Notes under the pieces: model-generated
What the model was told of the DNA's origin: nothing
What the model saw: the letters and a program-made list of their open reading frames with translations, nothing else
Databases searched by the model: none
Shown: one piece after another, positions 9,820 through 18,093 of the stretch
Layout: each line of letters opens with the position of its first letter
How positions within the stretch are numbered: position 1 is the stretch's first letter
Program-made: the position numbers and the translations under genes
Source of the DNA: Rubrivivax sp.
Lineage (GTDB): Bacteria > Pseudomonadota > Gammaproteobacteria > Burkholderiales > Burkholderiaceae_C
NCBI GenBank assembly: GCA_027484825.1
Contig: JAIXSE010000020.1
Coordinates: 20,579 to 84,578 of the forward strand
Length of the DNA: 64,000 nucleotides
Direction: 5' to 3'

Positions 9820-10755
9820 TCAGTCGTCCTTGCGGCGGAAGGCGCGGTGGGTGATCCACGTCAGCCCGGCCACGATCAGGAACAGCAGCCAGGACATTGC
9901 GCTGGCGGCGCCGAAGTCGTTGAAGTCGAAGGCGTTGCGGTAGAGGTAGACCGCGGCCGTCATGCCGGCCTGGTCCGACCCGCCCTTGCCGCCTGTGAGG
10001 ATGAAGGGCTCCTCGAACAGCTGCAGCCCGCCGATGATGCTCAGCGTGACGCCGAAGAAGATCATCGGCCGCAGGCTGGGCAGCGTGATGTGGAAGAACT
10101 GCTGGAAGCGGCCGGCGCCGTCCATGGTGGCGGCTTCATACAGGTCCGGCGGGATGGTTTGCAGGGCGGCCAGATACAGCACGACGTTGAAGCCCACATA
10201 GCGCCAGAACACCAGGGTGGCGATGGCCGGCTTGAGCGAGTCCGGATCATTGAGCCAGTCCACCGGACCCTGCGGCAGCACACTGCCCAGCAGTGGCCAT
10301 TCGCGCAGATGGGACAGGGCCAGGTTGATCAGTCCGTAGTCGGTGGAGAACAGCGAGCTGAACAGGATGGCAATTGCCACCGAGGAGGTGATGTAGGGCA
10401 GGAAATAAGCGCCGATCACCGCATTGCGTGCACGCCGGAAGGCCAGATGAATGAAGGTCGCCAGCGGGATGGCGACCAGATGCTGCGGCAGGCCGGAGGC
10501 CAGGGCCAGCCAGCCGGTGCTGCGCAGCGACTTCCAGAACCACTCGTCCGCCAGGGCGAAGCGGAAGTTGTCCAGGCCGACCCATTGCATCGCGGCCAGT
10601 CCGCTGGTGGGCTCCCAGCTGTGCAGGGACAGATAGAGCGAGAACAGCAGCGGGAACAGCCCGAAGACCGCGAACAGGATCAGGAACGGGGCCAGCAGCG
10701 CATACGGCGCGTAGCGCGGCGACAGGCGCATCCAGGAGGGCAGTGCAAGGCGCAT
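9820..10755 (-). CDS. Carbohydrate ABC transporter permease (MalF type)
   Basis: A 311-aa inner-membrane permease with six or so membrane spans and the EAA-loop motif YEAATMDGAGRFQQF near residue 205. The open frame reaches 10806, which would overlap the binding-protein gene; the ATG at 10755 has GAAAGGA upstream and leaves a 13-base gap after the previous stop, so I chose it. It pairs with the MalG-type subunit that follows. Confidence 0.91.
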   Translation of the reverse strand: MRLALPSWMRLSPRYAPYALLAPFLILFAVFGLFPLLFSLYLSLHSWEPTSGLAAMQWVGLDNFRFALADEWFWKSLRSTGWLALASGLPQHLVAIPLATFIHLAFRRARNAVIGAYFLPYITSSVAIAILFSSLFSTDYGLINLALSHLREWPLLGSVLPQGPVDWLNDPDSLKPAIATLVFWRYVGFNVVLYLAALQTIPPDLYEAATMDGAGRFQQFFHITLPSLRPMIFFGVTLSIIGGLQLFEEPFILTGGKGGSDQAGMTAAVYLYRNAFDFNDFGAASAMSWLLFLIVAGLTWITHRAFRRKDD

Positions 10756-10768
10756 GGGCAGGGTCCTT

Positions 10769-12097
10769 TCAGCGGCGCGCACGCAGTTGCAGCAGACGCT
10801 GGGCATCGGCCAGGGCGGTGGCGATGTCCTTGTTGCGATCCAGCACCTTGTCCAGCTCGGTGTCGATCACCTCGCGGGCAAAGGCGTCCTGCTTGTGCAC
10901 CGGGACGGCGCGGATGTGGTGGGCCGCCTCCCGCCAGTCGCGGCGGGCGCTCTGGCCGCCCAGAAATGGCAGCGGCAGGTCGAAGAACGGGTCCGTCTGC
11001 GCGTCCACCAGGGCGGGGAAGGCATCCTGCGACTTGAAGGCGGCCAGTTGCAGCTCGCGGTTCAGGGTCATGAAGCGGATGAATTCATAGGCCAGGGCCT
11101 TGCGGGACGGGTCGGACAGGCGCGGCATGGCGAAGTAGGTGCCGCCATAGGCCGCGTAGGCGCCTTCCGGCAATTGCGTGGCGCGCCAGCGGCCGCGGGT
11201 GTCCGGGGCCAGCCAGTTGTTCAGGTGGCCGGCCAGCCAGGCGCCCGACATCTGGGTGGCGATGCCGCCGCGCTTGAAGCCTTCGGTCCAGTCCGAGGAC
11301 CAGGCGGCGACCCGGGCGTCCAGCTTCTGGCGTCGCACGGCGCGGGCCAGTTCGAAAGCGCGGACAAAGCGCTGCGAAGTCACCAGCGGACGGGACTGGT
11401 CATCGAAGTACAGGCCTTCACCCGGCTGCAGGCCGGTGCGGATGAGGATGTCCTTCATGTCCCGCGCATGCGCCATCAGGTAGGCGCCGGTGGTGGCCTT
11501 GATCCGCACGCCGGCGGCGATGTAGCCCTCCCAGGTGGTGGTCAGGTCCTGCTCGGTCAGGCCGGCGCGGGCCAGCAGGTCGGTGCGGTAGAGGAGGGTG
11601 CCGGGGGCGATGTCGGTCGGCACGGCCACGACGGCGCCCTTCGCGGTGGTGGCCTGGTCAAAGGCGTAGCGGACGAAACGGTCGCGCTCGCGCACCAGGG
11701 AGTAGGGCGGCTGGGACAGGTCCAGCAGCCCGGTGCCCTGGGAAAAGCGGCCCAGGTAGGGAATCTCCAGCGCCATCACGTCCGGCAGACCCTTGGCGGT
11801 GGAGAGTGCGGTGGTCATGGCCGTGTGGTGGTCATTGACCTCACGGCTGAGGACTTTGACCTCGACCTCCGGATGAACGGCCCGCCAGGCGGGCAGCGCG
11901 CTGCGCACGATCTCGTCGATGGCGGGGAAGGCGGCAACGGTGAGGGTGACCGTCGGGGCCGGGGCGCGACTGCTACCGGCGGGGGGCGTCGCGGCGCCGT
12001 CCGCAGCCGCCGTAGCCGGGGCGACCAAAGCACCGAGGGCGCCGCCCAGACAGGTCAGCGCCAGCGCTGACAGATGATGAATCCACCGCCGCATCAA
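10769..12097 (-). CDS. Extracellular sugar-binding protein of the ABC importer
   Basis: The 442-aa product begins with a signal peptide (MMRRW, hydrophobic stretch, cleavage near ATAAA, about residue 32) and a short Ala/Pro linker. The remainder looks like a family-1 solute-binding protein: VKVLSREVNDHHT near the N-lobe hinge, GTLLYRTDLLARAGL, and late YAAYGGTYFAMPR. It would capture the oligosaccharide in the periplasm and hand it to the two permeases. It is the first gene of the importer operon (binding protein, MalF, MalG, GH1, MalK) and has a perfect LacI-type operator 26 bases before its ATG. The ribosome site is ACGGAG. Confidence 0.9.
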   Translation of the reverse strand: MMRRWIHHLSALALTCLGGALGALVAPATAAADGAATPPAGSSRAPAPTVTLTVAAFPAIDEIVRSALPAWRAVHPEVEVKVLSREVNDHHTAMTTALSTAKGLPDVMALEIPYLGRFSQGTGLLDLSQPPYSLVRERDRFVRYAFDQATTAKGAVVAVPTDIAPGTLLYRTDLLARAGLTEQDLTTTWEGYIAAGVRIKATTGAYLMAHARDMKDILIRTGLQPGEGLYFDDQSRPLVTSQRFVRAFELARAVRRQKLDARVAAWSSDWTEGFKRGGIATQMSGAWLAGHLNNWLAPDTRGRWRATQLPEGAYAAYGGTYFAMPRLSDPSRKALAYEFIRFMTLNRELQLAAFKSQDAFPALVDAQTDPFFDLPLPFLGGQSARRDWREAAHHIRAVPVHKQDAFAREVIDTELDKVLDRNKDIATALADAQRLLQLRARR

Positions 12098-12122
12098 GCG
12101 TGTCTCCGTGATTGATCTCGTT

Positions 12123-12138
12123 ATGAAAGCGCTTTCAT
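12123..12138. promoter_or_regulatory. LacI-family operator, copy 3 (importer operon)
   Basis: ATGAAAGCGCTTTCAT, a perfect 16-bp palindrome 26 bases upstream of the binding-protein start and about 110 bases downstream of the LacI-family gene's stop codon. On the minus strand TATCAT, a possible -10 element, overlaps its edge. A TTAGCGCTTA half-palindrome (12140-12149 region) sits beside it and may be an accessory site. Confidence 0.82.
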
Positions 12139-12247
12139 GATAAGCGCTAACCCGTTCGGGAATGATCAGGGTTACTGCTGAAGGACGGGGGTGTGGAGCT
12201 GTTGCGAGCTGTCACGGCCTGTCATGGCCCGCCACGGGGGATGGGGC

Positions 12248-13270
12248 TTAAAGCGCCCGCGTGGAGGAGCGCACGATCAGCCGGGGCTCCGGCAACTGCG
12301 CGGTCGGCTTGGTGCCGGCCAGCAGGTCCAGCAGCGCTTGCGCGGCGCATCGGCCGAGCTCCAGGCCGGCCTGATGGATGGTGGTCAGCGGGGGAATGCT
12401 GTGGGCGGCGCCCGCCAGATCGTCGAAGCCCACGATGGACACGTCTTCAGGCACGCGAATGCCGCGCCGGTAGAGCGCCAGCGAGGCGCCGAAGGCCATC
12501 TGGTCGTTGGCTGCAAAGATGGCGGTAAAAGGCTCACGGCTGTTGATCAGTTGCTCCACCGCCAACACCCCGCTGTCTTCATGGAACAGGCCGGGCAGGA
12601 CCAGCGCCGGCTTGTATTTGATGCCAGCGGCTTCCAGCGCCGCCCGGTAACCGCGCAGACGCTCCTGCGCGTCCGGATGCACCGGATCCCCGGCGATGAA
12701 GGCGATCTTGCGGTGGCCCAGGGACAGCAGGTGATCGGTGGCCAGCCGGGCGCCCTCGAAGTCGTTGAAGTTCAGGGAACACAGGCCGGTGGCCTTGAGC
12801 GACCGACCGGTGACCACCACCGGCAGCTCCTTGGCCATCTTGCGCAGCGCATCGTCGGACAGGCGCCCGGTGAGCACGATCATGCCGTCCACCCGGCGGG
12901 AGCGAAGGGTGTCGATGCAGCGCTGCTCTTCCTTGGCGCTCCAGTGGCCGCTGGCGAAGAGCGGGCAGTAGCCGGCGGCGGCCAGCACTTCCTCGATGCC
13001 GCGCAGGGCGACGCCGTAATAGGGGCTGTCCAGGCTCTGGGTCACCACGCCGACGCTGAGCGACCGGCCGCCGGCCAGCAGCCGGGCGATGGGATTCGGG
13101 ACAAAACCGAGTTCCGCGATGGCGCGGTCCACGGCATCCTTCTTTTCCTGACTGACCACCGCAGTGCCGTTCAGGATGCGGGAGACGGTGCTGGGCGAGA
13201 CGCCGCTGGCCTCGGCCACCATGCCCAGCGTCACCTTGGCGGATGGGCGGGCGGTCTTGGAACTCTTCAT
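12248..13270 (-). CDS. LacI/GalR-family transcriptional repressor
   Basis: A 340-aa regulator. The helix-turn-helix (LGMVAEASGVSPSTVSRIL, about residues 17-35) and the hinge helix (PIARLLAGGRS) are standard; the rest is a periplasmic-binding-protein-like effector domain with the usual ending of the family. It sits directly upstream of, and co-oriented with, the importer operon, and three perfect LacI-type palindromes occur at the GH30, receptor and importer control regions. It is therefore the likely repressor, induced by an imported oligosaccharide. No strong ribosome site is seen before its ATG, and no operator copy was found before its own gene. Confidence 0.93.
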   Translation of the reverse strand: MKSSKTARPSAKVTLGMVAEASGVSPSTVSRILNGTAVVSQEKKDAVDRAIAELGFVPNPIARLLAGGRSLSVGVVTQSLDSPYYGVALRGIEEVLAAAGYCPLFASGHWSAKEEQRCIDTLRSRRVDGMIVLTGRLSDDALRKMAKELPVVVTGRSLKATGLCSLNFNDFEGARLATDHLLSLGHRKIAFIAGDPVHPDAQERLRGYRAALEAAGIKYKPALVLPGLFHEDSGVLAVEQLINSREPFTAIFAANDQMAFGASLALYRRGIRVPEDVSIVGFDDLAGAAHSIPPLTTIHQAGLELGRCAAQALLDLLAGTKPTAQLPEPRLIVRSSTRAL

Positions 13271-13501
13271 GGGCGGCGGGTAGGTCTGTGAAGGAGTGAG
13301 GGTTCGTTACCCGGGCGAGTTTAAGCGCGTCGAACGGGTGGCAAAAGGCGGCAGTTGGGGGAGGCGGGAGTGCCGATTGCCCGCAGTTCGACCCGTTTCT
13401 CGTACGAGAATGTTCGTCGTGGGGGGTGTTGGGGGTGGAACTCCTGCGCTTCCTGGTCCTTTTTTCACATAGGGGATGGCCGCTTGAGCCATCCGACTGC
13501 C

Positions 13502-13861
13502 ATGCCTTATGCCGTCCTGGTCGACGACAACCTTGAATCGAGTGAAACCCTGTCCATTCTTCTGGAGATGGAAGGGTATGAGACGGCCATGGCGGCGTCC
13601 TTGAAGGAGGCGCGTGCGCGCATTGCGCAGCGACGCCCGGATGTGATGGTGCTGGATCGGACCCTGCCGGACGGGCAGGGGATGGATTTCATCGTCGAGG
13701 CGCTGAGCCATGGGCCGATGACCATCGTGCTGCTGACCGGGCTGTCGGATCCGGCGGATGCGAAGGAAGCGATTCGGCGTGGGGCGGCGGCGTATTTGGT
13801 CAAGCCGGCGACGATTGATGAGTTGAAGGCGGTGCTGGATAAGGCGGCGCAGAAGGTGTGA
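13502..13861 (+). CDS. Receiver-only response regulator
   Basis: A 119-aa single CheY-like receiver domain. Acidic pair DDN near residue 8, phosphoacceptor Asp in MVLDRTLPDG (about 50), Thr in VLLTGLS (about 80) and Lys in YLVKPA (about 101) are all present. There is no output domain. The open frame extends about 49 codons upstream without homology, so the ATG just before PYAVLVDD is preferred although its ribosome site is weak. No kinase lies next to it; the partner must be elsewhere or it acts in a phosphorelay. Confidence 0.85.
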   Translation: MPYAVLVDDNLESSETLSILLEMEGYETAMAASLKEARARIAQRRPDVMVLDRTLPDGQGMDFIVEALSHGPMTIVLLTGLSDPADAKEAIRRGAAAYLVKPATIDELKAVLDKAAQKV

Positions 13862-13946
13862 CTGGCGGGGCGTGCCTGCTCGCGACAGCTGACCGCTTAT
13901 CCAGTGAGGACTGAAGGGTGCCGCTCAGCGTTTCCGTGTGAGCCTC

Positions 13947-13970
13947 CGCTCCCCGATTTGCGGGGGAGCG
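13947..13970. terminator. Possible hairpin terminator after the receiver gene
   Basis: CGCTCCCC and GGGGAGCG form an 8-bp stem with an 8-base loop in the gap between the receiver gene and the glycosyltransferase gene. There is no run of T afterwards, so intrinsic termination is uncertain. Confidence 0.35.
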
Positions 13971-14117
13971 CCGATTCGGCTCTTCATCGACCTCACACAA
14001 CGCGTATCCTCTCGTAACAGACCCCGGCCATGAAGACGCCTCAACGGCGCGAAGGCTTCCGGCGCTGCCTTGCTGGCCGCGTGTGGCAGCAAGAGCCGGG
14101 TCCACGAAGAGGGCCCC

Positions 14118-15092
14118 TTGAATACTGCTTACCTGATTCAGGCGCATACCGCGCCAGCGCAGCTGCGCCGACTCGTCGAACTGCTGTCGCACCCCAACGT
14201 CGGCATCTTCATCCACGTGGATGCCAAGGTCGATGCCACTCCCTTTGAATCCTTGAAGACCCTGGGCCCGCACTTTTGCAGCGGTGCTGAACGGGTGAAG
14301 GTTCATTGGGGGGATTACTCCCAGCTCGAAGCGACTTTCTCGTTGATGAGGGCGGCGTTTGCTGCGCCGCGGCGCTTTGATCGCTTCGTGCTTCTCAGCG
14401 GCATGGACCTCCCATTGCAGTCGGCTTCGGCGCTGCAGTCTTTCTTCGCTGCGCATGCGGATCGGGAGTTCATCAATCTGGTTCCGATGCCCAGTGCCAA
14501 AGCCAACAAACCAGAGAGTCGGCTGACGGAACGCTGGTTTCGCCCCACGCTGCTCGGGAAGATCCAGCGGCGACTGGTGCGCTATGGGCTGATGGCCAGG
14601 CAGCGTGATTACCGACCCGCTTTCGCCGATTTGCAGCCCTACGGCGGCAGTCAATGGTGGGCATTGACGCGTGATTGCTGCGAGACCCTCCTCAAGGAAG
14701 TGGGCGCACGTCCGGAGCTCATCCGATTCATCCAGAACACCGCGTGCGCGGACGAGACCTTGGTGCAAACCATCGTCGGGAATTCTGTTTTTGCCGGAAA
14801 TGTCTCGCGTGCGCTGACCTTCACACGCTGGCGTTCTGGGGCGTCGAGTCCGGATGTCTTGGGTGCGGACGATATGGAGCAACTGCTGCGCCATCCTGTG
14901 CATCCCGATGATGGACCTTATGGAGGGGGACCCATTCTGTTTGCACGCAAGTTTGATGAGACGACGTCGGCAGCCGCAGTGGCGCGATTGCGGGCTTTTC
15001 ATCAAATGCCCGAGGCAATGCAGTCTGGCGGGCACGAAGCGGCTGATGCGGGCCAACTGGATAGTCCATTGCCACCGTTAGGGCTGGCTTGA
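14118..15092 (+). CDS. Core-2/I-branching-type glycosyltransferase
   Basis: The protein (about 324 aa) looks like the Branch family (PF02485, GT14-like N-acetylglucosaminyl- or xylosyltransferases): an early NTAYLIQAHT, IFIHVDAKVD (about 30), WGDYSQLEAT, FVLLSGMDLPL (about 95-105), YGGSQWWALTR and ADETLVQTI. An open frame starts at 14070, but conserved sequence begins at a TTG (14118) preceded by GAAGAGGG. The C-terminal GPILFARKFDETTS motif is repeated in a remnant at 17184-17300. Base composition appears lower in GC than the flanking core genes. Probably modifies a surface polysaccharide; acceptor unknown. Confidence 0.8.
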   Translation: MNTAYLIQAHTAPAQLRRLVELLSHPNVGIFIHVDAKVDATPFESLKTLGPHFCSGAERVKVHWGDYSQLEATFSLMRAAFAAPRRFDRFVLLSGMDLPLQSASALQSFFAAHADREFINLVPMPSAKANKPESRLTERWFRPTLLGKIQRRLVRYGLMARQRDYRPAFADLQPYGGSQWWALTRDCCETLLKEVGARPELIRFIQNTACADETLVQTIVGNSVFAGNVSRALTFTRWRSGASSPDVLGADDMEQLLRHPVHPDDGPYGGGPILFARKFDETTSAAAVARLRAFHQMPEAMQSGGHEAADAGQLDSPLPPLGLA

Positions 15093-15150
15093 CGGCCAAG
15101 GCGTCGTCCGGGCTAGGTAGCCGTATGGATTCGCTGAAGTGGGGCAGGTG

Positions 15151-15975
15151 ATGGATTCGTCCGAACACGCTGTGAGATCGAAGTCCGGAAAACTCTGGCC
15201 GCTACACCTGATGGTGCTAATGGCCTTAACGCAACAGGCGCCATGCATGGAGTACAAGGTGGGCGATAAAGCTGCATCGGATGTTTTTACTGACGATGGG
15301 CTGCGTCGTCTTGCGCAGGCGGCCTGCGAGGGAGACGAGCGCGCGGTCCGCAGCGCGGTACAGCGGGGTGCCAATCCTAACGGCGCCGGGCTGCGCGGTA
15401 TCACCCCTCTTGTGTGGGCCGTGAGCTGCGACAGCGTGGCGGGCGTCAATGCGCTCTTGGCGGCCGGCGCCAACCCCAATCAAGCAATCGGCGATGAGTA
15501 CACGTCCGTCGTTTATATGGCCGTCAGGCGCGACGACCCCGCCCCACTCAAGGCCCTGTTGGATGCCGGGGCTGAGGCCAATGTGTACAGCTTGAAGTCG
15601 GAACGCACGGGCATCAGCCAGGCTCTGCTACACGGGATCGACACGGGCGACTGGCGTCATTGGGAGCTGATGCTCCCCAAGGTGGACATCAACCGGCCGC
15701 ACGACAAGTTCGGGGAGACCATTGCTATTAGGGCAGCGAGGCTCAACCAGTTCGAGCGCGTAGTGCAGCTGCTGGAAAAGGGCTACAGCTATCAGCTCAT
15801 ACGGCTTGGACGCGCAGTGGAGGTTGCCGAGAATCTGACCGAGCCCTTCGCATCCTGGCAGCGCAAGGCCGTAGAAATGCTCAAAGCGCGCGGGGTGGTC
15901 TTCCCGGTGGGGCCGACGAAGGTTCAGACCATCACCGATGAAGAGCTGCGGCGGCTACCGGCCAACCGGCGGTAA
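15151..15975 (+). CDS. Secreted or anchored ankyrin-repeat protein
   Basis: A protein of about 274 aa with an N-terminal hydrophobic stretch (LWPLHLMVLMALTQQAP) that could be a signal peptide or anchor, then three to four ankyrin-type repeats (RRLAQAACEGDERAVRSAVQ; TPLVWAVSCDSVAGVNALL; YMAVRRDDPAPLKALLDAG; and a divergent one near residue 195). Such proteins bind partner proteins in the periplasm; no enzyme domain is present. The start could be the GTG four codons upstream. It sits in an accessory block with gene remnants on both sides, and its frame continues past the stop into the fragment at 15976-16176. Confidence 0.72.
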   Translation: MDSSEHAVRSKSGKLWPLHLMVLMALTQQAPCMEYKVGDKAASDVFTDDGLRRLAQAACEGDERAVRSAVQRGANPNGAGLRGITPLVWAVSCDSVAGVNALLAAGANPNQAIGDEYTSVVYMAVRRDDPAPLKALLDAGAEANVYSLKSERTGISQALLHGIDTGDWRHWELMLPKVDINRPHDKFGETIAIRAARLNQFERVVQLLEKGYSYQLIRLGRAVEVAENLTEPFASWQRKAVEMLKARGVVFPVGPTKVQTITDEELRRLPANRR

Positions 15976-16176
15976 TGCACGACCGAGGTCCGGCAGGGCA
16001 TTCCAGGCAAAGAGTTCATAACGACACCGCACGTACTTTGGATCGATGAGCCCGGCTTCACACTGCGCTTTGATGTGTGCAGCAGGCAGCGCATCTACCA
16101 GGATCAGTTCAACGTCCTGCAACGGACCTATGGTGCAGACGCGACGTTCAGCGTCCGCCGCCGACTGGGATTCTGA
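15976..16176 (+). pseudogene. Unassigned coding remnant between two accessory genes
   Basis: Directly after the TAA of the ankyrin gene, the same frame stays open for 66 codons and ends 2 bases before the next ATG. Its translation looks like real protein (segments EVRQGIPGKEF, PHVLWIDEPGFTLRFDVC, YGADATFSVRRRLGF) but lacks a usable start near its beginning; the only in-frame start codon is a GTG in the middle. It is probably the C-terminal piece of a lost gene. I do not recognise the family. A read-through extension of the ankyrin protein is less likely. Confidence 0.4.
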
Positions 16177-16178
16177 CA

Positions 16179-17012
16179 ATGAGCAATAGGCAAACGACGC
16201 GGCTATTACTTGGCACGCTCATCGTGACTAGCGCCAGCTGGGCTCTGTGCCAGCCCTCGGGCGTACGCAGTCTGATCTTGAGGAAAGATGTCAACGGTAT
16301 GTTGATTGGCAATGACAAAAGGCCCGGGCAGCGCCTGACGGTCGGGGTGGGCGACAGCCTGACGAAGTTGGCACAGCGCAATGCGTTTCTGAATCAACTC
16401 AGCGTGAATGAAGGGCAGGAACTTCGGCTGTCACTGGAAACCACGCTTGAACCACATTACGACGATGGGGATATCAAGTTCGACGTGGATTGCGTGATGA
16501 GCGCAAATGTTGATGGCAACAAGCGCCTCCCACAGGGCGTGACATTGGTTGGACTGACGTTGTGTGAGCCGCCACTGAACGACTGGGAGGCTGCCGTCGC
16601 CAAGGCGGCGGAGATCATGAGTCGCTTCGAGAAACAGAATCCGCAAGCAACTGACCTGCGCGCGTTCTACCTCTCGGCCACTGAGCCTGAGTTGCAGGCG
16701 ATAGGTGGCAAGACTTGGCGCAAGTCTGAGCAGGACCTATTCGCGCTACTGACGCCACAGCAAGCCAGGGCCAAGTTTGCAAAGGAGGCCGCTGGAGGTC
16801 ACGAAGAAATCATAAGCGGGCGTTGGAAGAACAGCCTTGCCAACGTTGCGATTTACGCAGGCAAGAAGGCACTGTTCCAGATTGGCATATCTAAGAGCGC
16901 CAACTTCGGCGGCAATAACCTCACCGAGGAACAGCGGCGCACGATGCGCTACGAGATCACGATGAGCTTCCGGTTACGCAACGACGTTGATCCGGCGGCG
17001 CTGCAGCCGTAA
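16179..17012 (+). CDS. Hypothetical exported protein
   Basis: A 277-aa protein whose first 24 residues (MSNRQTTRLLLGTLIV then SASWALC) form a signal peptide, with Cys at the cleavage region but no clean lipobox. I do not recognise the family. The mature part is mixed charged sequence with two Cys (DVDCVMSAN, GLTLCEPP) and a late RWKNSLANVAIYAGKK stretch. The frame is open to 16077, but this ATG follows the preceding remnant stop by 2 bases and gives the signal peptide. Codon use seems less GC-rich than in the neighbours. Accessory cargo is likely; function unknown. Confidence 0.6.
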   Translation: MSNRQTTRLLLGTLIVTSASWALCQPSGVRSLILRKDVNGMLIGNDKRPGQRLTVGVGDSLTKLAQRNAFLNQLSVNEGQELRLSLETTLEPHYDDGDIKFDVDCVMSANVDGNKRLPQGVTLVGLTLCEPPLNDWEAAVAKAAEIMSRFEKQNPQATDLRAFYLSATEPELQAIGGKTWRKSEQDLFALLTPQQARAKFAKEAAGGHEEIISGRWKNSLANVAIYAGKKALFQIGISKSANFGGNNLTEEQRRTMRYEITMSFRLRNDVDPAALQP

Positions 17013-17376
17013 TGGTTCAGAGCCGGCGCGTGGATGGGGGTGAATGGCCGGGGTCAGGTCGTTAGTCGCCCCTGCAAATCGCCCAAGCCATTGTCGCGCA
17101 ACGCCTTTCGGGTGATTTCCAATAGTGCGATCTCCCGGGAAGTATTCCAATGGAGTGCAGTTCTGGCAGATTGAGCACTGCCGGCCATGGCCACCGACGA
17201 CTTCGACAGCGTCTACGGCCGGGGACCTATCCTCTTCGCGCGCAAGTTTGACGCCGCCACTTCGGCGCAAGCGGCCAAGCTGCTCGAAACAACGACCTGA
17301 GATCGAGCCTCTGCCACCGGCCATCTGCGACCAGTCGCCAGTCGAGGCCTCATTCACTGAGGCATCATGCGCGTCC
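17013..17376. other. Gap between accessory genes with remnant DNA
   Basis: No intact gene. The first part (17013-17183) has no recognised family, although a minus-strand frame from about 17180 down to a stop at 17054 stays open (containing SREIALLEITRKALRD) and could be another degraded coding piece. The second part carries the glycosyltransferase tail listed next, followed by about 75 bases upstream of the TRIC-family gene. Confidence 0.5.
17184..17300 (+). pseudogene. 3' remnant of a second branching glycosyltransferase
   Basis: The frame encodes ALPAMATDDFDSVYGRG then PILFARKFDAATSAQAAKLL and a stop. It matches the C-terminal end of the intact glycosyltransferase at 14118-15092 (GPYGGGPILFARKFDETTSA), but the codons differ at many third positions and are GC-richer. 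It is therefore the tail of a diverged paralogue or of the original resident gene, with the rest deleted, and not a recent duplicate. An in-frame stop lies just upstream. Confidence 0.75.
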
Positions 17377-18012
17377 ATGAGTTACGACATCCCCGCCCTC
17401 ATCCTTGAACTGCTCGACTGGCTCGGCACCATCGCCTTCGCCGTCAGCGGCGCCCTGGTGGGTGTGCGCAAGCGCTTCGACCTGTTCGGGGTGCTGTTCC
17501 TGGCCTTCGTGGTGTCCGTCGCCGGCGGCATGATTCGCGACGTGCTGATCGGCGCCATACCTCCGGCCGCCATGGTCGAGATCCACTACTTCGTCATCGC
17601 CGTGCTGTCGGGTTTGGCGACGTTCTTCTGGTCCGCCTACATCGTCCACTACCAGCGGCTGATGCAGTTCCTGGACGCGCTCGGGCTGGCTTTGTTCGCG
17701 GTGGTGGGCACCCAGAAGGCCATCCAGTTCGGCATTCACCCGGTCATGAGCGCCCTGATGGGCATGATCACCGGCATCGGCGGCGGCATGATCCGCGACG
17801 TGCTCAGCGGGGAGATCCCCTTCGTCCTGCGTGCGGACCTTTATGCGCTGGCGGCGCTGATGGCCGGCGCCGTGGTCGCGTTGGGGCACTATCTCGAACT
17901 GCCCCCGGTGTATCCGGTGCTTGCGGGCGCCGGACTGTGCATGTTCCTCCGAATGATGGCCATCTATCACGGATGGCGTGCGCCGCTGCCCAGGTCTATC
18001 CACGAGGATTGA
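17377..18012 (+). CDS. TRIC/YadS-type membrane protein (UPF0126)
   Basis: A 211-aa inner-membrane protein with about seven hydrophobic helices and the hallmark duplicated half: SVAGGMIRDVLIGAIPP (about residue 48) and GIGGGMIRDVLSGEIPF (about residue 135), each with the GGG/GxIRDvl pattern of prokaryotic trimeric intracellular cation channel homologues. Such proteins are cation-permeable in vitro; some relatives were linked to glycine transport. The open frame starts far upstream at 17125, but homology begins at the ATG before SYDIPAL. It is GC-rich core-type DNA, in contrast to the DNA on both sides. Confidence 0.88.
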   Translation: MSYDIPALILELLDWLGTIAFAVSGALVGVRKRFDLFGVLFLAFVVSVAGGMIRDVLIGAIPPAAMVEIHYFVIAVLSGLATFFWSAYIVHYQRLMQFLDALGLALFAVVGTQKAIQFGIHPVMSALMGMITGIGGGMIRDVLSGEIPFVLRADLYALAALMAGAVVALGHYLELPPVYPVLAGAGLCMFLRMMAIYHGWRAPLPRSIHED

Positions 18013-18021
18013 CCCCGGCCT

Positions 18022-18058
18022 TCAGCGGAAATCTTCCAGCTGAATCTCATGCCGGTGC
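18022..18058 (-). repeat. Duplicate of the sigma-54 regulator gene tail, copy A
   Basis: These 37 bases match 19346-19382 at 34 positions. Read on the minus strand they encode HRHEIQLEDFR and a stop, against HRHGIQLDDFR and a stop at the end of the intact regulator gene. The copies are in the same orientation and bracket the AT-rich block, as left by insertion or recombination at the 3' end of that gene. Confidence 0.7.
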
Positions 18059-18093
18059 GAGACCAATTTCATCGCAAAGAACGTGCGGCAGGC

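Noticed and set aside
13947..13970. Hairpin considered as a strong terminator or small RNA
   Set aside because: No T run and no promoter nearby; left as a weak terminator.
17054..17183. Open minus-strand frame with SREIALLEITRKALRD, suspected transposase or integrase tail
   Set aside because: Too short, no recognisable motif and no inverted repeats; kept only as a remark in the gap entry.
14020..18020. GACCCCGGCC at 14020, its complement at 17046 and again at 18011 as possible element ends
   Set aside because: Ten GC-rich bases are expected by chance about once in a window of this size and composition, and the sites have no consistent orientation or boundary.
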